Source of the DNA: Poriferisodalis sp965231925
Lineage (GTDB): Bacteria > Actinomycetota > Acidimicrobiia > Acidimicrobiales > Poriferisodalaceae
Assembly (NCBI GenBank): GCA_965231925.1
Contig: OZ246894.1
Coordinates: 1,612,001 to 1,676,000 of the forward strand
Direction: 5' to 3'
Length of the DNA: 64,000 bases
Shown here: piece by piece, positions 23,512 through 32,171 of the stretch
Layout: each line of letters opens with the position of its first letter
How positions within the stretch are numbered: position 1 is the stretch's first letter
Notes under the pieces: generated by a model
Told to the model about the DNA's origin: nothing
Database searches by the model: none
What the model saw: the letters and a program-made list of their open reading frames with translations, nothing else
Position numbers and translations under genes: made by a program

Positions 23512-24805
23512 GGCCAGGGGGCGCAATCCGTTCACGCCGACGTTCGGCTTCGCTCCGCAGGTTCTCATCGGTCGAGACGGATTGCTCGAGGCATCTGATC
23601 GCGCGCTCGACGAGGGGCCGGGCAGCAGCGGGTTCTCTGCGCTGTACACGGGACCGCGCGGCTCGGGCAAGACTGTGCTCCTCAACGAGATCGAGGATCG
23701 TGCGGCGCAGCGCGGTTGGGCGGTCATCTCTGTAGATGCCGGCAGCGCGGGCGTGGGCGAGCGGATATCGGAGATGATCGATCGGGCCTGGTCTGCTGAG
23801 AGCGACAGCAGTGACAGGAATGATCAGATCACGACAGTCAAGGGCGTTCGCGTCGGGCCGTTCCACGCACGGCGTGAGACGCTGCGAAGGGCGGAGCCGA
23901 GACCGAGCCTCCGGCATCAGCTCGCAGAAGTCGCATCTGCGGCTGCTGAACGCGGCGTCGGGGTCCTGCTGTCGGTCGATGAGATGCATCGCTGCGAGTC
24001 GGACTCGCTGCTGCGCCTCGCCAACGACTTGCAGCATGTCGCCAAGCGCGGACAGATGCCGTTGGCGTTCGCGGGCGCGAGCCTGCCGGAGATCAAGCAC
24101 ACCTACCTCGAAGACGACAGGTTCTCATTCTTCAGGCGATGCCATGCCGTCGATCTGCCGCCGATTGACGCCGCGGATGCATTCCGGTTCGTCACCGAGT
24201 CCGTCGGCGGCGCCGACGGCGAGTACACGCTGGAAGCGGCGAGGCTGCTTGCCGATGCCTGCGGCGGCCTGCCGTACCAGATGCAACTGCTCGGCGATCA
24301 CGCATGGCGAATCGCTGGCGCCCCGGACTCTGCGATCGACAGCGATGCGGCCACCGAGTCGATCCGCGTCACCGAGTCGGTGATGCAGGATCGCGTCTAC
24401 CGGCCGACCCTCAACAGTCTTACCTCAATCGAACGCCGCTATCTGGCCGCGCTGGCACAACACGGCGGCACGGCCGCCCGGCGCGACCTCGGCACCAGTT
24501 CAGGCATCAGCGCGGCCCAGATGGCAACCGCGGAGCAATGGCTCATTGACAACGGGTGCATCGAGATCCTGAATGCTCACGAGCACCCAGCCGGCCCCGA
24601 GGCCGAGATCGGATTCGGCTGCGCCATCACAGCTCAAACGGTCGCTGGACGCATCGAGATCGAATCGGGCTACGAGCCGGCAGCGACACCAGCCGCGCAT
24701 GAGATGGCGCGTGCCTTGTCGCCTCGGTGCAACCACCCGATGCCGCGAGCCAGGGCACGTTGCATCCTTCGTCTCGGCCATCCAGGCGGGCACAGGTCCC
24801 GCTGA
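23507..24805 (+). CDS. AAA ATPase (ORC/AAA_16-like) with C-terminal Cys/His tail
   Basis: A 432-residue ATPase. Walker A is LYTGPRGSGKTVLLNEI (about residues 47-63), Walker B is GVGVLLSVDEMH, and sensor 1 is LAFAGASLP. A winged-helix-like C-terminal part follows (LTSIERRYLAALAQHGGTA, SGISAAQMATAEQWL). The last 25 residues form a compact C-x10-C-x5-H-x3-H tail (RCNHPMPRARARCILRLGHPGGHRSR). The same spacing ends the AbiEii protein at 58932. Its role is unknown; the family appears in mobile and defence-associated regions. An alternative start is ATG 23474. A deletion derivative with the same upstream palindrome lies at 20569. Confidence 0.8.
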   Translation: MRARGRNPFTPTFGFAPQVLIGRDGLLEASDRALDEGPGSSGFSALYTGPRGSGKTVLLNEIEDRAAQRGWAVISVDAGSAGVGERISEMIDRAWSAESDSSDRNDQITTVKGVRVGPFHARRETLRRAEPRPSLRHQLAEVASAAAERGVGVLLSVDEMHRCESDSLLRLANDLQHVAKRGQMPLAFAGASLPEIKHTYLEDDRFSFFRRCHAVDLPPIDAADAFRFVTESVGGADGEYTLEAARLLADACGGLPYQMQLLGDHAWRIAGAPDSAIDSDAATESIRVTESVMQDRVYRPTLNSLTSIERRYLAALAQHGGTAARRDLGTSSGISAAQMATAEQWLIDNGCIEILNAHEHPAGPEAEIGFGCAITAQTVAGRIEIESGYEPAATPAAHEMARALSPRCNHPMPRARARCILRLGHPGGHRSR

Positions 24806-24891
24806 ACCGGGCCGAAAAGACGGCGGCGACGGCGTGCATGCCCTCGCTGCTCGAAGCCGAGGCCGTCGTTAGGATTTCGGAGGTGGCCGAG

Positions 24892-25572
24892 ATGAGCGAG
24901 ACGCTGCGGCGGGTGTTGCAGTCGGCCGCTCGCTTGCAGTCGGTTGTCCCTGATGCGGTGTTGGTGGGGGGTTCGGCGGCGGCGCTGCATGCGGGGCATC
25001 GAGACTCGTTCGACCATGACCATGTGTTGGCCGATCTGGTCGATCGTTACGAGATGATCCTGGACGCCGTGGAGGCAACTGAGGGCTGGGCGACCTCGGT
25101 GCGCGCATCGAAGCCGCCGTTCACGATCATGGGCAGCCTCGACGGGGTCGAGGCCGGTCTGCGCCAGATGCGCCGCAGCCGGCCGCTCGAGACCGTCGAG
25201 ATCGACGTCGGCCCCGGCGCGGTCGTCGTGGCGCCGACCGAGGCCGAGGCGCTGCGGGTGAAGGCGTTCCTGGTGGTGCAGCGCAACGTGGTGCGCGACT
25301 ACCTCGATGTGGTGGCGCTGGCCGACCACCTGGGGTCTGACACGGCGATCGGCGTGCTGTGGGCGATCGACGACTTCTATGTCGACCGGTCGGGCGATCG
25401 GGCATCGGTGCTGACCTCGCTGGTGATGGCGCTCGCTGAGCCGTCGCCGCGTGACACCGACGTGATCGAAGAGTTGCCTCGCTACAAGGGACTCGACCGG
25501 CGCTGGCACCGATGGGACGATGTGGTGGAGGCCTGCCAAGGGCTGGCCTTGCACCTGGCAGGTGCGGTGTGA
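24892..25572 (+). CDS. Nucleotidyltransferase, AbiEii-like toxin candidate
   Basis: A 226-residue protein with the nucleotidyltransferase motif VLVGGSAAALHAGHRDSFDHDHV (GG and a later D-H-D in place of the usual DxD) and RVKAFLVVQRNVVRDYLDVVALADHL, as in AbiEii-type proteins. ATG 24892 has a good GGAGGTG ribosome site. The next gene overlaps by 4 bp and encodes a small protein, the arrangement of a toxin-antitoxin pair. Activity as a toxin is inferred from family and layout. Confidence 0.75.
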   Translation: MSETLRRVLQSAARLQSVVPDAVLVGGSAAALHAGHRDSFDHDHVLADLVDRYEMILDAVEATEGWATSVRASKPPFTIMGSLDGVEAGLRQMRRSRPLETVEIDVGPGAVVVAPTEAEALRVKAFLVVQRNVVRDYLDVVALADHLGSDTAIGVLWAIDDFYVDRSGDRASVLTSLVMALAEPSPRDTDVIEELPRYKGLDRRWHRWDDVVEACQGLALHLAGAV

Positions 25573-25838
25573 GCGCACTGCGGTTCCGCAACGTCGACGC
25601 CGACCCGGCCGACCCTGTCGGTACATGGCCCTACGAGGCGCTGGTGGCCGCCATCGATCGGGGCACGGTGCCGGACTGGCAGCCGATCTTCGCCGAGATT
25701 CGCAGATCGCCTGCCGGGCCGGTGGCCCAGCGGGTGCAGCGCTACCTCGCCTACCGCCCCCACGACGCCGTTAGCACACTGTTCACACTCGCCATCGAGC
25801 GCGCCGGCAACAGCACCGGTCTCACCGAGCAGCGCTGA
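25569..25838 (+). CDS. Small partner protein of the nucleotidyltransferase (antitoxin candidate)
   Basis: 89 residues, GTG start overlapping the upstream stop by 4 bp (GTGA). RFRNVDADPADPVGTWPYEALVAAIDRGT and WQPIFAEIRRSPAGPVAQRV are characteristic of a small actinobacterial family found next to nucleotidyltransferases. Translational coupling and size suggest the antitoxin. The family has no established biochemical function that I can recall. Confidence 0.7.
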   Translation: MSALRFRNVDADPADPVGTWPYEALVAAIDRGTVPDWQPIFAEIRRSPAGPVAQRVQRYLAYRPHDAVSTLFTLAIERAGNSTGLTEQR

Positions 25839-25923
25839 GCCCAACACCGCAGACCGGCAGGCGTACGCACACCTGCACAGACCCCGACAGATACGGCGGT
25901 CGACGTGCGGCTCTGCCCGCAGC

Positions 25924-27087
25924 TCAGGCCACGATGCCGTCGTTGCGGAGCGCGGCGATCTCGTCGCCCGAGAGGCCGAGGTCGGTCAGCACCTCATCGG
26001 TGTGCTCGCCCTTGGTCGGTGCCAAGCGCTCCACCTGCGTGGGCGTCTTGCTGAACCGAGCCGGAAAGCGGGCGGTGCGGACTTCGCCAATGACCGGATG
26101 GTGTTGGGCGAGCACCGTCTCGTTGTGCTTCACCTGAGGGTCGTCGAACACCTCGGTGATACTCAGCACTGGCGCGCAGGGAACGTCCGCTGCCTCCAAG
26201 GCATTGAGCGCATCGGCTGTGGTGAACTCGCCGAGCAGCTTGGCGAACACCTGTTGGTGTTCATTGGAGTTTCGTATCCGGGCTTCGCGAGTGGCGAAGC
26301 GAGGATCGTCGGCCAGATGCGGCACGCCGAGCTTCGCGCAGACGCGGGCGTACTGCTCGTCGGAGGGCCAGATGGCGCCCACCCAGCCGTCGTTCGTCTG
26401 CCATGGGCTGTACCACTCGCTGTAGGTGGGTGTGCGCGGGGCCTCGGGCACCGACTCGTTCCAGAAGTAGTCGAGCCACATCCACGACAGCGTCGAATCG
26501 AGCAAATTGACCTCAACGTGCTGGCCGCCGGCACCGTTCGCCCGTGCAAGCAACGCCCCGAGCACAGCGGTGGCCCCCGTCATCGCGGTGGTCTTGTCTG
26601 CAGTGGCCGACTTGACGAAGTCGCCTCCCTGCGCCGCGGTCATGCCGGTCAGCGACTGGATGATCGGGTCATACACCGGCTGGTGCGCATAGGGCCCCGA
26701 GGGCCCGAAACCCGAGACCGACAGGTACACGAGATCGGGGTTGACGGCGCTGAGATCGTCGTAGCCGATGCGCAGGCGCTCGGCCACGCCGGGCCGAAAG
26801 TTCTGGACGAAAACGTCGGCGCCCTCGACGAGCTGCAGCAGAATCTCGCGCCCACGCGGGTCGCGGATGTCGAGATCCATGCCGCGCTTGTTGCGGTGCA
26901 TCTGGACCCAGCAGCCCGATTGGTCGCCGACGATCGCACCGGTCAGGCGCATGACGTCGGAAGCGCCCACCTTCTCGATCAGCACCACATCGGCGCCCAT
27001 CTCGGCGAGCTGCGTCGATACCCACGCGCCGGCGACGGCGCTCGACACATCAACCACGGTGATGCCTTCGAGCGGTCCTGTACCCAT
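25924..27087 (-). CDS. CaiB/BaiF family III CoA-transferase
   Basis: A 387-residue family III CoA-transferase: GITVVDVSSAVAGAWVSTQLAEMGADVVLIEK, FVQNFRPGVAERL, and the catalytic aspartate in ATADKTTAMTGATAVLGALL. The end GEHTDEVLTDLGLSGDEIAALRNDGIVA is typical. It moves CoA between carboxylic acids; the substrate is not predictable. ATG 27087 is preceded by caggagacacc. Its 3' end is the source of small fragments at about 15337, 21196, 22160 and 58685. It lies between the toxin pair and an amidase gene on the same strand. Confidence 0.92.
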   Translation of the reverse strand: MGTGPLEGITVVDVSSAVAGAWVSTQLAEMGADVVLIEKVGASDVMRLTGAIVGDQSGCWVQMHRNKRGMDLDIRDPRGREILLQLVEGADVFVQNFRPGVAERLRIGYDDLSAVNPDLVYLSVSGFGPSGPYAHQPVYDPIIQSLTGMTAAQGGDFVKSATADKTTAMTGATAVLGALLARANGAGGQHVEVNLLDSTLSWMWLDYFWNESVPEAPRTPTYSEWYSPWQTNDGWVGAIWPSDEQYARVCAKLGVPHLADDPRFATREARIRNSNEHQQVFAKLLGEFTTADALNALEAADVPCAPVLSITEVFDDPQVKHNETVLAQHHPVIGEVRTARFPARFSKTPTQVERLAPTKGEHTDEVLTDLGLSGDEIAALRNDGIVA

Positions 27088-27171
27088 CGGTGTCTCCTGT
27101 GGCGAGCGCGGGGCGTTGCTATGCGGCGGCAAGCGAACTGCTCGGCGGCGCTGAGCTGGCTGCGGCGCCGC

Positions 27172-28626
27172 TCAGAAGCCTTCCGGCCCCTGGAACCCGC
27201 CGAGTGCCTCTTGTAGGAAGCGGCCCACGGCCAGGGTTGTGCGGTCCTCCAGGAAGGGCCCGGCGATCTGCACGCCTACCGGCAGATCGCCCCCGGCTGC
27301 AGGCACCGTGCCTACGGGCACCACGGTTGCGGGCAGCCACGCCACGCCGGTGAGGCCCATCCACTTGATGATGTCGAAGTAGGGCCGAGTCTCGCCGTTC
27401 ACCGTGATTCGGCGGCTGGTGGCAGGCCGGCTGTGGTCGTGACGGACGGCGGCCGTCGGCGTCACCGGCAACAGCACGACGTCCCAATCGGTGAAGAACT
27501 CCTCCCAGCGCCTGCGCTGCTGCAGCCGACGCTCGTGCCAGCTCAGCCACTCCCGGTGACGCATCGCTGCATACCAGATGCCGAGATCTCCCTGGGGATC
27601 GTCGTTCGAGGAGGCGATTTCTTCGAGTTGAGCGAGTGTCCAAGTCCCGGCCTCGGCGGCAGAAAGGAGGTGCAGGAAGGTGTCGACCGCCTTCTCGAAG
27701 GTGAATGTCGGTCGCATGTCGGTCTCGACGCGCGCACCGGCCTGCTCCAGGGCGTTCGCCGCCCCCAGCAGCAGCTCCCGGTACTGGGTGTCGATCGGGC
27801 ACAGATCTTCGTCCAGCCACACCGCCACCCGGAAATCGGAGATGTCGCTGTGTCGAGCCGGCGGGAGGTCGAGCGAGTAGGCCTTGGAATTCCACGCGTC
27901 GGGCCCGGCGAGAATGTCGAGCGCCATTTCGAGATCGTCGACATCACGTGCCATCGGGCCGGCGACGGCGATATCGGCCTGGCTGAGCGTGCCAGGCATG
28001 CCGGGAATCTGTCCGAGCGCAGACACGACGCCGTAGCTGGGCTTGTGTCCGGCGACGCCGGACCAGTGCGACGGGATGCGAATGGAGCCGCCGATGTCCG
28101 AGCCGAGCTCGAGCGGGGTGTAGCCGGCGGCCAGTGCCGCCCCCGAACCGCCCGAGGAACCGCCGGGAGTGTGCTCGATGTTGTACGGGTTGGCAGTGGT
28201 GCCATAGACCTCGTTGTAGGACTGCGCGTCGCCTGCGAACAGCGGCAGGTTGGTCTTGGCGAACACAATTGCGCCTGCAGCCTTGTAGCGGGCGACCGGG
28301 TCGGCGTCGCTCTCGGGCACGAAGTCGGCCAGTGCCGGGGCCCCTGAGGTGGTGACCAGACCCTCGGTCTGGAACGAGTCCTTGATGGTGATCGGCACGC
28401 CGTGCAGCGGTCCGAGTTCATCGCCTCGCGCCACAGCAGCGTCGGCTGCGTCGGCAGCGGCCCGTGCCCGCTCGGCATCGAGAGCGACGACGGCGTTGAT
28501 CGGACCGTCGAGGCGGTCCACCCTCCCGAGCGCCGCTTCGAGCAGCTCTCGCGAAGAGACGTCCCCGGCTGCGATCGCAGCCGCAGTCTCTTTGGTCGTG
28601 GCGTAGGCGAAATCGTCTGCGGCCAT
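27172..28626 (-). CDS. Amidase (amidase-signature family)
   Basis: A 484-residue amidase. Catalytic K82 lies in HGVPITIKDSF, the GGSSGGSGAALAAG loop spans residues 156-169, and nucleophile S181 is in GSDIGGSIRIPSHWSG. ATG 28626 was chosen because the family N-terminus (TTKETAAAIAAGDVSSRELLEAAL) follows it. It precedes the CoA-transferase gene in the same direction by 84 bp, so both may be co-transcribed to convert an amide into an acyl-CoA. The 250 bp upstream, divergent from the next gene, contain no recognisable feature. Confidence 0.92.
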   Translation of the reverse strand: MAADDFAYATTKETAAAIAAGDVSSRELLEAALGRVDRLDGPINAVVALDAERARAAADAADAAVARGDELGPLHGVPITIKDSFQTEGLVTTSGAPALADFVPESDADPVARYKAAGAIVFAKTNLPLFAGDAQSYNEVYGTTANPYNIEHTPGGSSGGSGAALAAGYTPLELGSDIGGSIRIPSHWSGVAGHKPSYGVVSALGQIPGMPGTLSQADIAVAGPMARDVDDLEMALDILAGPDAWNSKAYSLDLPPARHSDISDFRVAVWLDEDLCPIDTQYRELLLGAANALEQAGARVETDMRPTFTFEKAVDTFLHLLSAAEAGTWTLAQLEEIASSNDDPQGDLGIWYAAMRHREWLSWHERRLQQRRRWEEFFTDWDVVLLPVTPTAAVRHDHSRPATSRRITVNGETRPYFDIIKWMGLTGVAWLPATVVPVGTVPAAGGDLPVGVQIAGPFLEDRTTLAVGRFLQEALGGFQGPEGF

Positions 28627-28877
28627 GAACTGGTCCTCTCGGTACGTGCGAAGTCGCGCTGGATGGTGTCGGCAAGCTACTTCGCCGTCGCGTGCCGGTG
28701 CCCGTCTGCGCGGGGGTGCATCCCGACCCGCCGCGTCGCGGTGAACGTTCCTTGCGATCTGACGCCCGCCGGTTGACGCCCGCCATCCGCGGGGCGGGCC
28801 AGCGACAGCTGCAGGCTGGGGGCTGAGAATCAAGAAAATCAGTTGGTGCGACGACTTGCGGGCACCACGGTAGTGAT

Positions 28878-29579
28878 GTGCGAAAAGACACGAGATACGC
28901 AAAATATGTCGTGGCGCTCTGCGGCCTCGCTTTCGGGGCAGTCGCCGTGTCGTCGAGGGCGGAGGCAGTGCCGTCGCTGACGTATCGCACCGCTCAAACC
29001 GGTGTGCCGTCGGGTACGTCGCAGCAAGCACCGCCGCGAGACCCGGCGTTGGGCGGGCTTCACATCGAAGTATCGAGTCGGGATCCGGCTCACCGTGCCG
29101 ACAAGGTGGGCACGGCGGCCAATCGAGGCCTGTCGTCGTTCACGTTCCCGCGTCCGGTGCCGTTCTTCGCGCCGCCGGCGCAGCGAGTGCGCACGCTGGT
29201 GGGCGTCGATACCTGGTTCTGGGTGCCGGCGGCGAGCTGGCGTCCAATCGTGCGCGTGGTCGCCGCAGGCACTGTGGTGGTCACGCTGGTGGCAACACCG
29301 TTGGCCCTGCAGCTGGTCCCAGGCGATGGATCACCGTTGGTCTCGTGCCCCGGTCCGGGCCTGCCGTGGCTCGTGCCGGGCACCCGCTCGCTGTGCAGCC
29401 ACGTCTTCCAGCGAGCGTCCACCGCCGGACGGGCCGGCCGATTCCGCGGCACGGTCCAGTCGGTGTGGATGGTGCGATGGATCTCGAACACCGGGCTCGC
29501 CGGCACGGCCGGACCAGTCGTGGTGCCGACGCCCGTGTCGTTGCGAGTGGTGGAAGCCCAGCCGGTGCTGGAACGCTGA
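28878..29579 (+). CDS. Exported PKD-like protein of actinobacterial type
   Basis: A 233-residue protein with an N-terminal signal segment (RYAKYVVALCGLAFGAVAVS). The C-terminal half fits the actinobacterial family that reads VGV-TW-W...C-GPG...C-H-F...V-W...V-V-E-Q, seen here as VGVDTWFWVPAASW, VSCPGPGLPW, SLCSHVFQRAS, WMVRWISNTGLAG and LRVVEAQPV. Such proteins usually accompany cell-surface or pilus loci; the function is unknown. GTG at 28878 is the start. A stand-alone gene here. Confidence 0.6.
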   Translation: MRKDTRYAKYVVALCGLAFGAVAVSSRAEAVPSLTYRTAQTGVPSGTSQQAPPRDPALGGLHIEVSSRDPAHRADKVGTAANRGLSSFTFPRPVPFFAPPAQRVRTLVGVDTWFWVPAASWRPIVRVVAAGTVVVTLVATPLALQLVPGDGSPLVSCPGPGLPWLVPGTRSLCSHVFQRASTAGRAGRFRGTVQSVWMVRWISNTGLAGTAGPVVVPTPVSLRVVEAQPVLER

Positions 29580-29696
29580 AGCCGTTGACAGGGCGCCTTG
29601 CCTGCCCCGTTCAGTGCTGCGGTGGCGCCGCACTAGCTTCGGCGCGCGACCGCAGAGCCGTGTGCGTGTGCTGCGGGGCGGAGAGAGGGGATCGCT

Positions 29697-32147
29697 GTGT
29701 TGAACTGTCGAGTATTGGATCTGTCGGATCACCGAGGCCAGATGGCGGGTGCGCTGCTGGCCGACCTCGGCGCTGACGTCGTCCTGGTGGAGCCGCCCGG
29801 TGGATCTGCCGCGCGCAGCGTCGGTCCGTTCGTCGCCGGGCGCGAGGGCGACCCCGAGGCTTCGCTGTGGTTCTGGTCCTACAACCGGGGCAAGCGAAGT
29901 GTCGCGCTCGACCTTGACGACCCTCGCGACCAGCAACGGTTGCGCGACCTGGCGGCGAGCGCGGATGTGCTCATCGAATCCGATGCGCCGGGTGCGATGG
30001 CTGCCCGGGGTCTCGGCGCGGAGGACTTGGCGGAGGTCAACCCCGGTCTCGTGTACACGTCCATCTCGGCGTTCGGCCAGACGGGACCCAAAGCCGGCTG
30101 GGCCGCCACCGACTCGATCATCTCTGCCGCGGGCCAGCTGTCCAACGTGGTCGGCGATGAGGATCGGCCCCCGCTGCGCATCCCGCTCGACCAGTGTTTC
30201 CTGCACGCCTCTGCCGAAGCTGCCGTCGGGTCGCTGATCGCGCTGCGGGAGCGCAAGCGCTCTGGTCAGGGCCAGCACATCGACGTCAGCGCTCAGCAGG
30301 CCGTGACCCAAGCCACCCAATCGGCCACGTTGTGCCACCTGTGCAACTCACCGGAGTTGCTGCGGATGAGCGGCGGTGCGCGCCTTGGTCCCTTCCGAAT
30401 CCGGCTGCGCTCGCCGGCCGCGGACGGCTACGTCTCGGTGACGATCCTGTTCGGCGAGTCCATCGGCCCATTCGGGGCGCGCCTGTTCGAGTGGATGCAC
30501 TCCGAGGGAGGCTGTGCCGACAGCGATCTCGAGATCGACTGGATCAACTTCGTGGAGGGTGTGATCACCGGCCGCATCCCGCCCACCGAGTACGAGCGCA
30601 TCCAGCAGGTCGCCGCAGACTTCACCGCCACTCGCACAAAGGCCGAGCTATTGGAGGTGGCGCTGGACAAGCGGCTGCTGATCGTGCCGATCTCCACGGT
30701 CGCCGACCTGGTCGAGTCGCCCCAGTACTCCGAGCGCGACTTCTGGCGCGACATTCCCACCGGTGGTCGCGACTCGGTGCGCTATCCGGGCCCGTTGGCG
30801 AAGTTCAGTGAGACTCCGCTCGACATCTCCGCGCCCCCGCCGTCGATCGGCGAGCACACCGACGAGGTGCTCGCCGAGGTGGGTGCTGCGGCTCCGGTGC
30901 CGGTGTCCGATGCACTGGTGTCTGTTGCCGGCGCGAGCCACCGCGACCCGTCCCTTCCGCTCGCGGACGTGAAGATCCTCGACTTCATGTGGGTCATGGC
31001 CGGACCAGGATCCACGCGGGTGCTGGCCGACTGGGGCGCCACGGTGGTGCGTGTGGAGTCGTCTCACAAGGTGGAAGCGGCCCGGACCATCCAACCTTTC
31101 TTGAACGACGAAGCCGGAGCCGACAATGGCGGGCTCTACCAGAACATGAACGCCGGCAAGCTCGGCATCACGATCGACATCTCCAAGCCCGAGAGCCGCG
31201 ACCTGATCTTGGACCTCGTGCGCTGGGCTGATGTTGTGTGCGAGTCGTTCTCGCCGCACGCCTTGCAGGACATCGGCCTGTCATATGAGGACCTGCGAGC
31301 GGTCAAGCCAGACATCATCATGGCGTCGAGCTGCCTGTTCGGCCAGAGCGGGCCGCTGTCGTCGCTTGCCGGCTTCGGCACGATGGGTGCCGCGATGTCC
31401 GGCTTCTACGAGATGACCGGCTGGTCCGACCGCGACCCGGCCGGCGTGTTCGGCGCTTACACCGACTATGTGTCGCCGAAGTTCTTGAGCGCAGCCCTCT
31501 TGGCAGCGCTGGATCATCGCGACCGCACCGGCGAAGGCCAGTACATCGACCTTTCCCAAGCTGAGGCGTCGATGACGTTCCTGGCCCCGGCAGTGCTCGA
31601 CTATGAGGTGAACGGCCACCTGCCTGACAAGCTCGGGAACGACCATCCGGTGATGTCCCCGCACGGAGTCTTCGCCTCAGCGGGCGAAGATCGCTGGATC
31701 GCCGTGGCGTGCGACAACGACGACCAGTGGCGTGCGCTGTGCGGAGTCATCGGCGCCGGAGGGCTCGGCGGGCTCGGCGTCGACGAGCGCCGCGAGCGGG
31801 CCGACGAGATCGCCGAGTTGATCACGGCGTGGACCTCGCAGCGAGACGGTGTTGAAGCCCACGACGAGCTGCAGGCCGCCGGCGTCCCGGCGCATGCGAT
31901 TGCGGACTCGGCGATGATGGCTGACGACCCGCAGCTCGAGCACCGAAGCCACTTCCGAAACGTGACCCATGGCACCAACGGCACGATGTGGGTGGAAGGC
32001 ACCCGGTTCGTGATGTCGCGCAGCTCCGACGGCATCAGCCACGGCGGCCCGACCTACGGCGAGCACACCTTCGAGGTGCTCGAGCAGCTGCTCGGCTACG
32101 ACCCCGACCGCATTGCCGAGCTGGCCGTGGCAGGCGTGCTGGAGTAG
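29697..32147 (+). CDS. Double-domain CaiB/BaiF CoA-transferase
   Basis: 816 residues comprising two complete family III CoA-transferase domains in tandem. Domain 1 (about 1-400) begins VLNCRVLDLSDHRGQMAGAL and has its catalytic-type aspartate in IPLDQCFLHASAE. Domain 2 (about 420-816) begins VKILDFMWVMAGPGSTRVLADWGA and has AYTDYVSPKFLSAAL. Both keep the Asp, so both may be active, forming within one chain the interlocked dimer that separate subunits normally make. GTG start at 29697 after gagagagggg. Neighbours (2OG oxygenase, MDR reductase, acyl-CoA ligase) suggest catabolism of an organic acid. Confidence 0.88.
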   Translation: MLNCRVLDLSDHRGQMAGALLADLGADVVLVEPPGGSAARSVGPFVAGREGDPEASLWFWSYNRGKRSVALDLDDPRDQQRLRDLAASADVLIESDAPGAMAARGLGAEDLAEVNPGLVYTSISAFGQTGPKAGWAATDSIISAAGQLSNVVGDEDRPPLRIPLDQCFLHASAEAAVGSLIALRERKRSGQGQHIDVSAQQAVTQATQSATLCHLCNSPELLRMSGGARLGPFRIRLRSPAADGYVSVTILFGESIGPFGARLFEWMHSEGGCADSDLEIDWINFVEGVITGRIPPTEYERIQQVAADFTATRTKAELLEVALDKRLLIVPISTVADLVESPQYSERDFWRDIPTGGRDSVRYPGPLAKFSETPLDISAPPPSIGEHTDEVLAEVGAAAPVPVSDALVSVAGASHRDPSLPLADVKILDFMWVMAGPGSTRVLADWGATVVRVESSHKVEAARTIQPFLNDEAGADNGGLYQNMNAGKLGITIDISKPESRDLILDLVRWADVVCESFSPHALQDIGLSYEDLRAVKPDIIMASSCLFGQSGPLSSLAGFGTMGAAMSGFYEMTGWSDRDPAGVFGAYTDYVSPKFLSAALLAALDHRDRTGEGQYIDLSQAEASMTFLAPAVLDYEVNGHLPDKLGNDHPVMSPHGVFASAGEDRWIAVACDNDDQWRALCGVIGAGGLGGLGVDERRERADEIAELITAWTSQRDGVEAHDELQAAGVPAHAIADSAMMADDPQLEHRSHFRNVTHGTNGTMWVEGTRFVMSRSSDGISHGGPTYGEHTFEVLEQLLGYDPDRIAELAVAGVLE

Positions 32148-32171
32148 CCGAGCGTCGGTTCTTGCCGGCCG

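Noticed and set aside
28878..28980. Possible promoter or riboswitch in the 250 bp between the divergent amidase and PKD-like genes
   Set aside because: No conserved aptamer fold or convincing -35/-10 pair could be recognised by eye.
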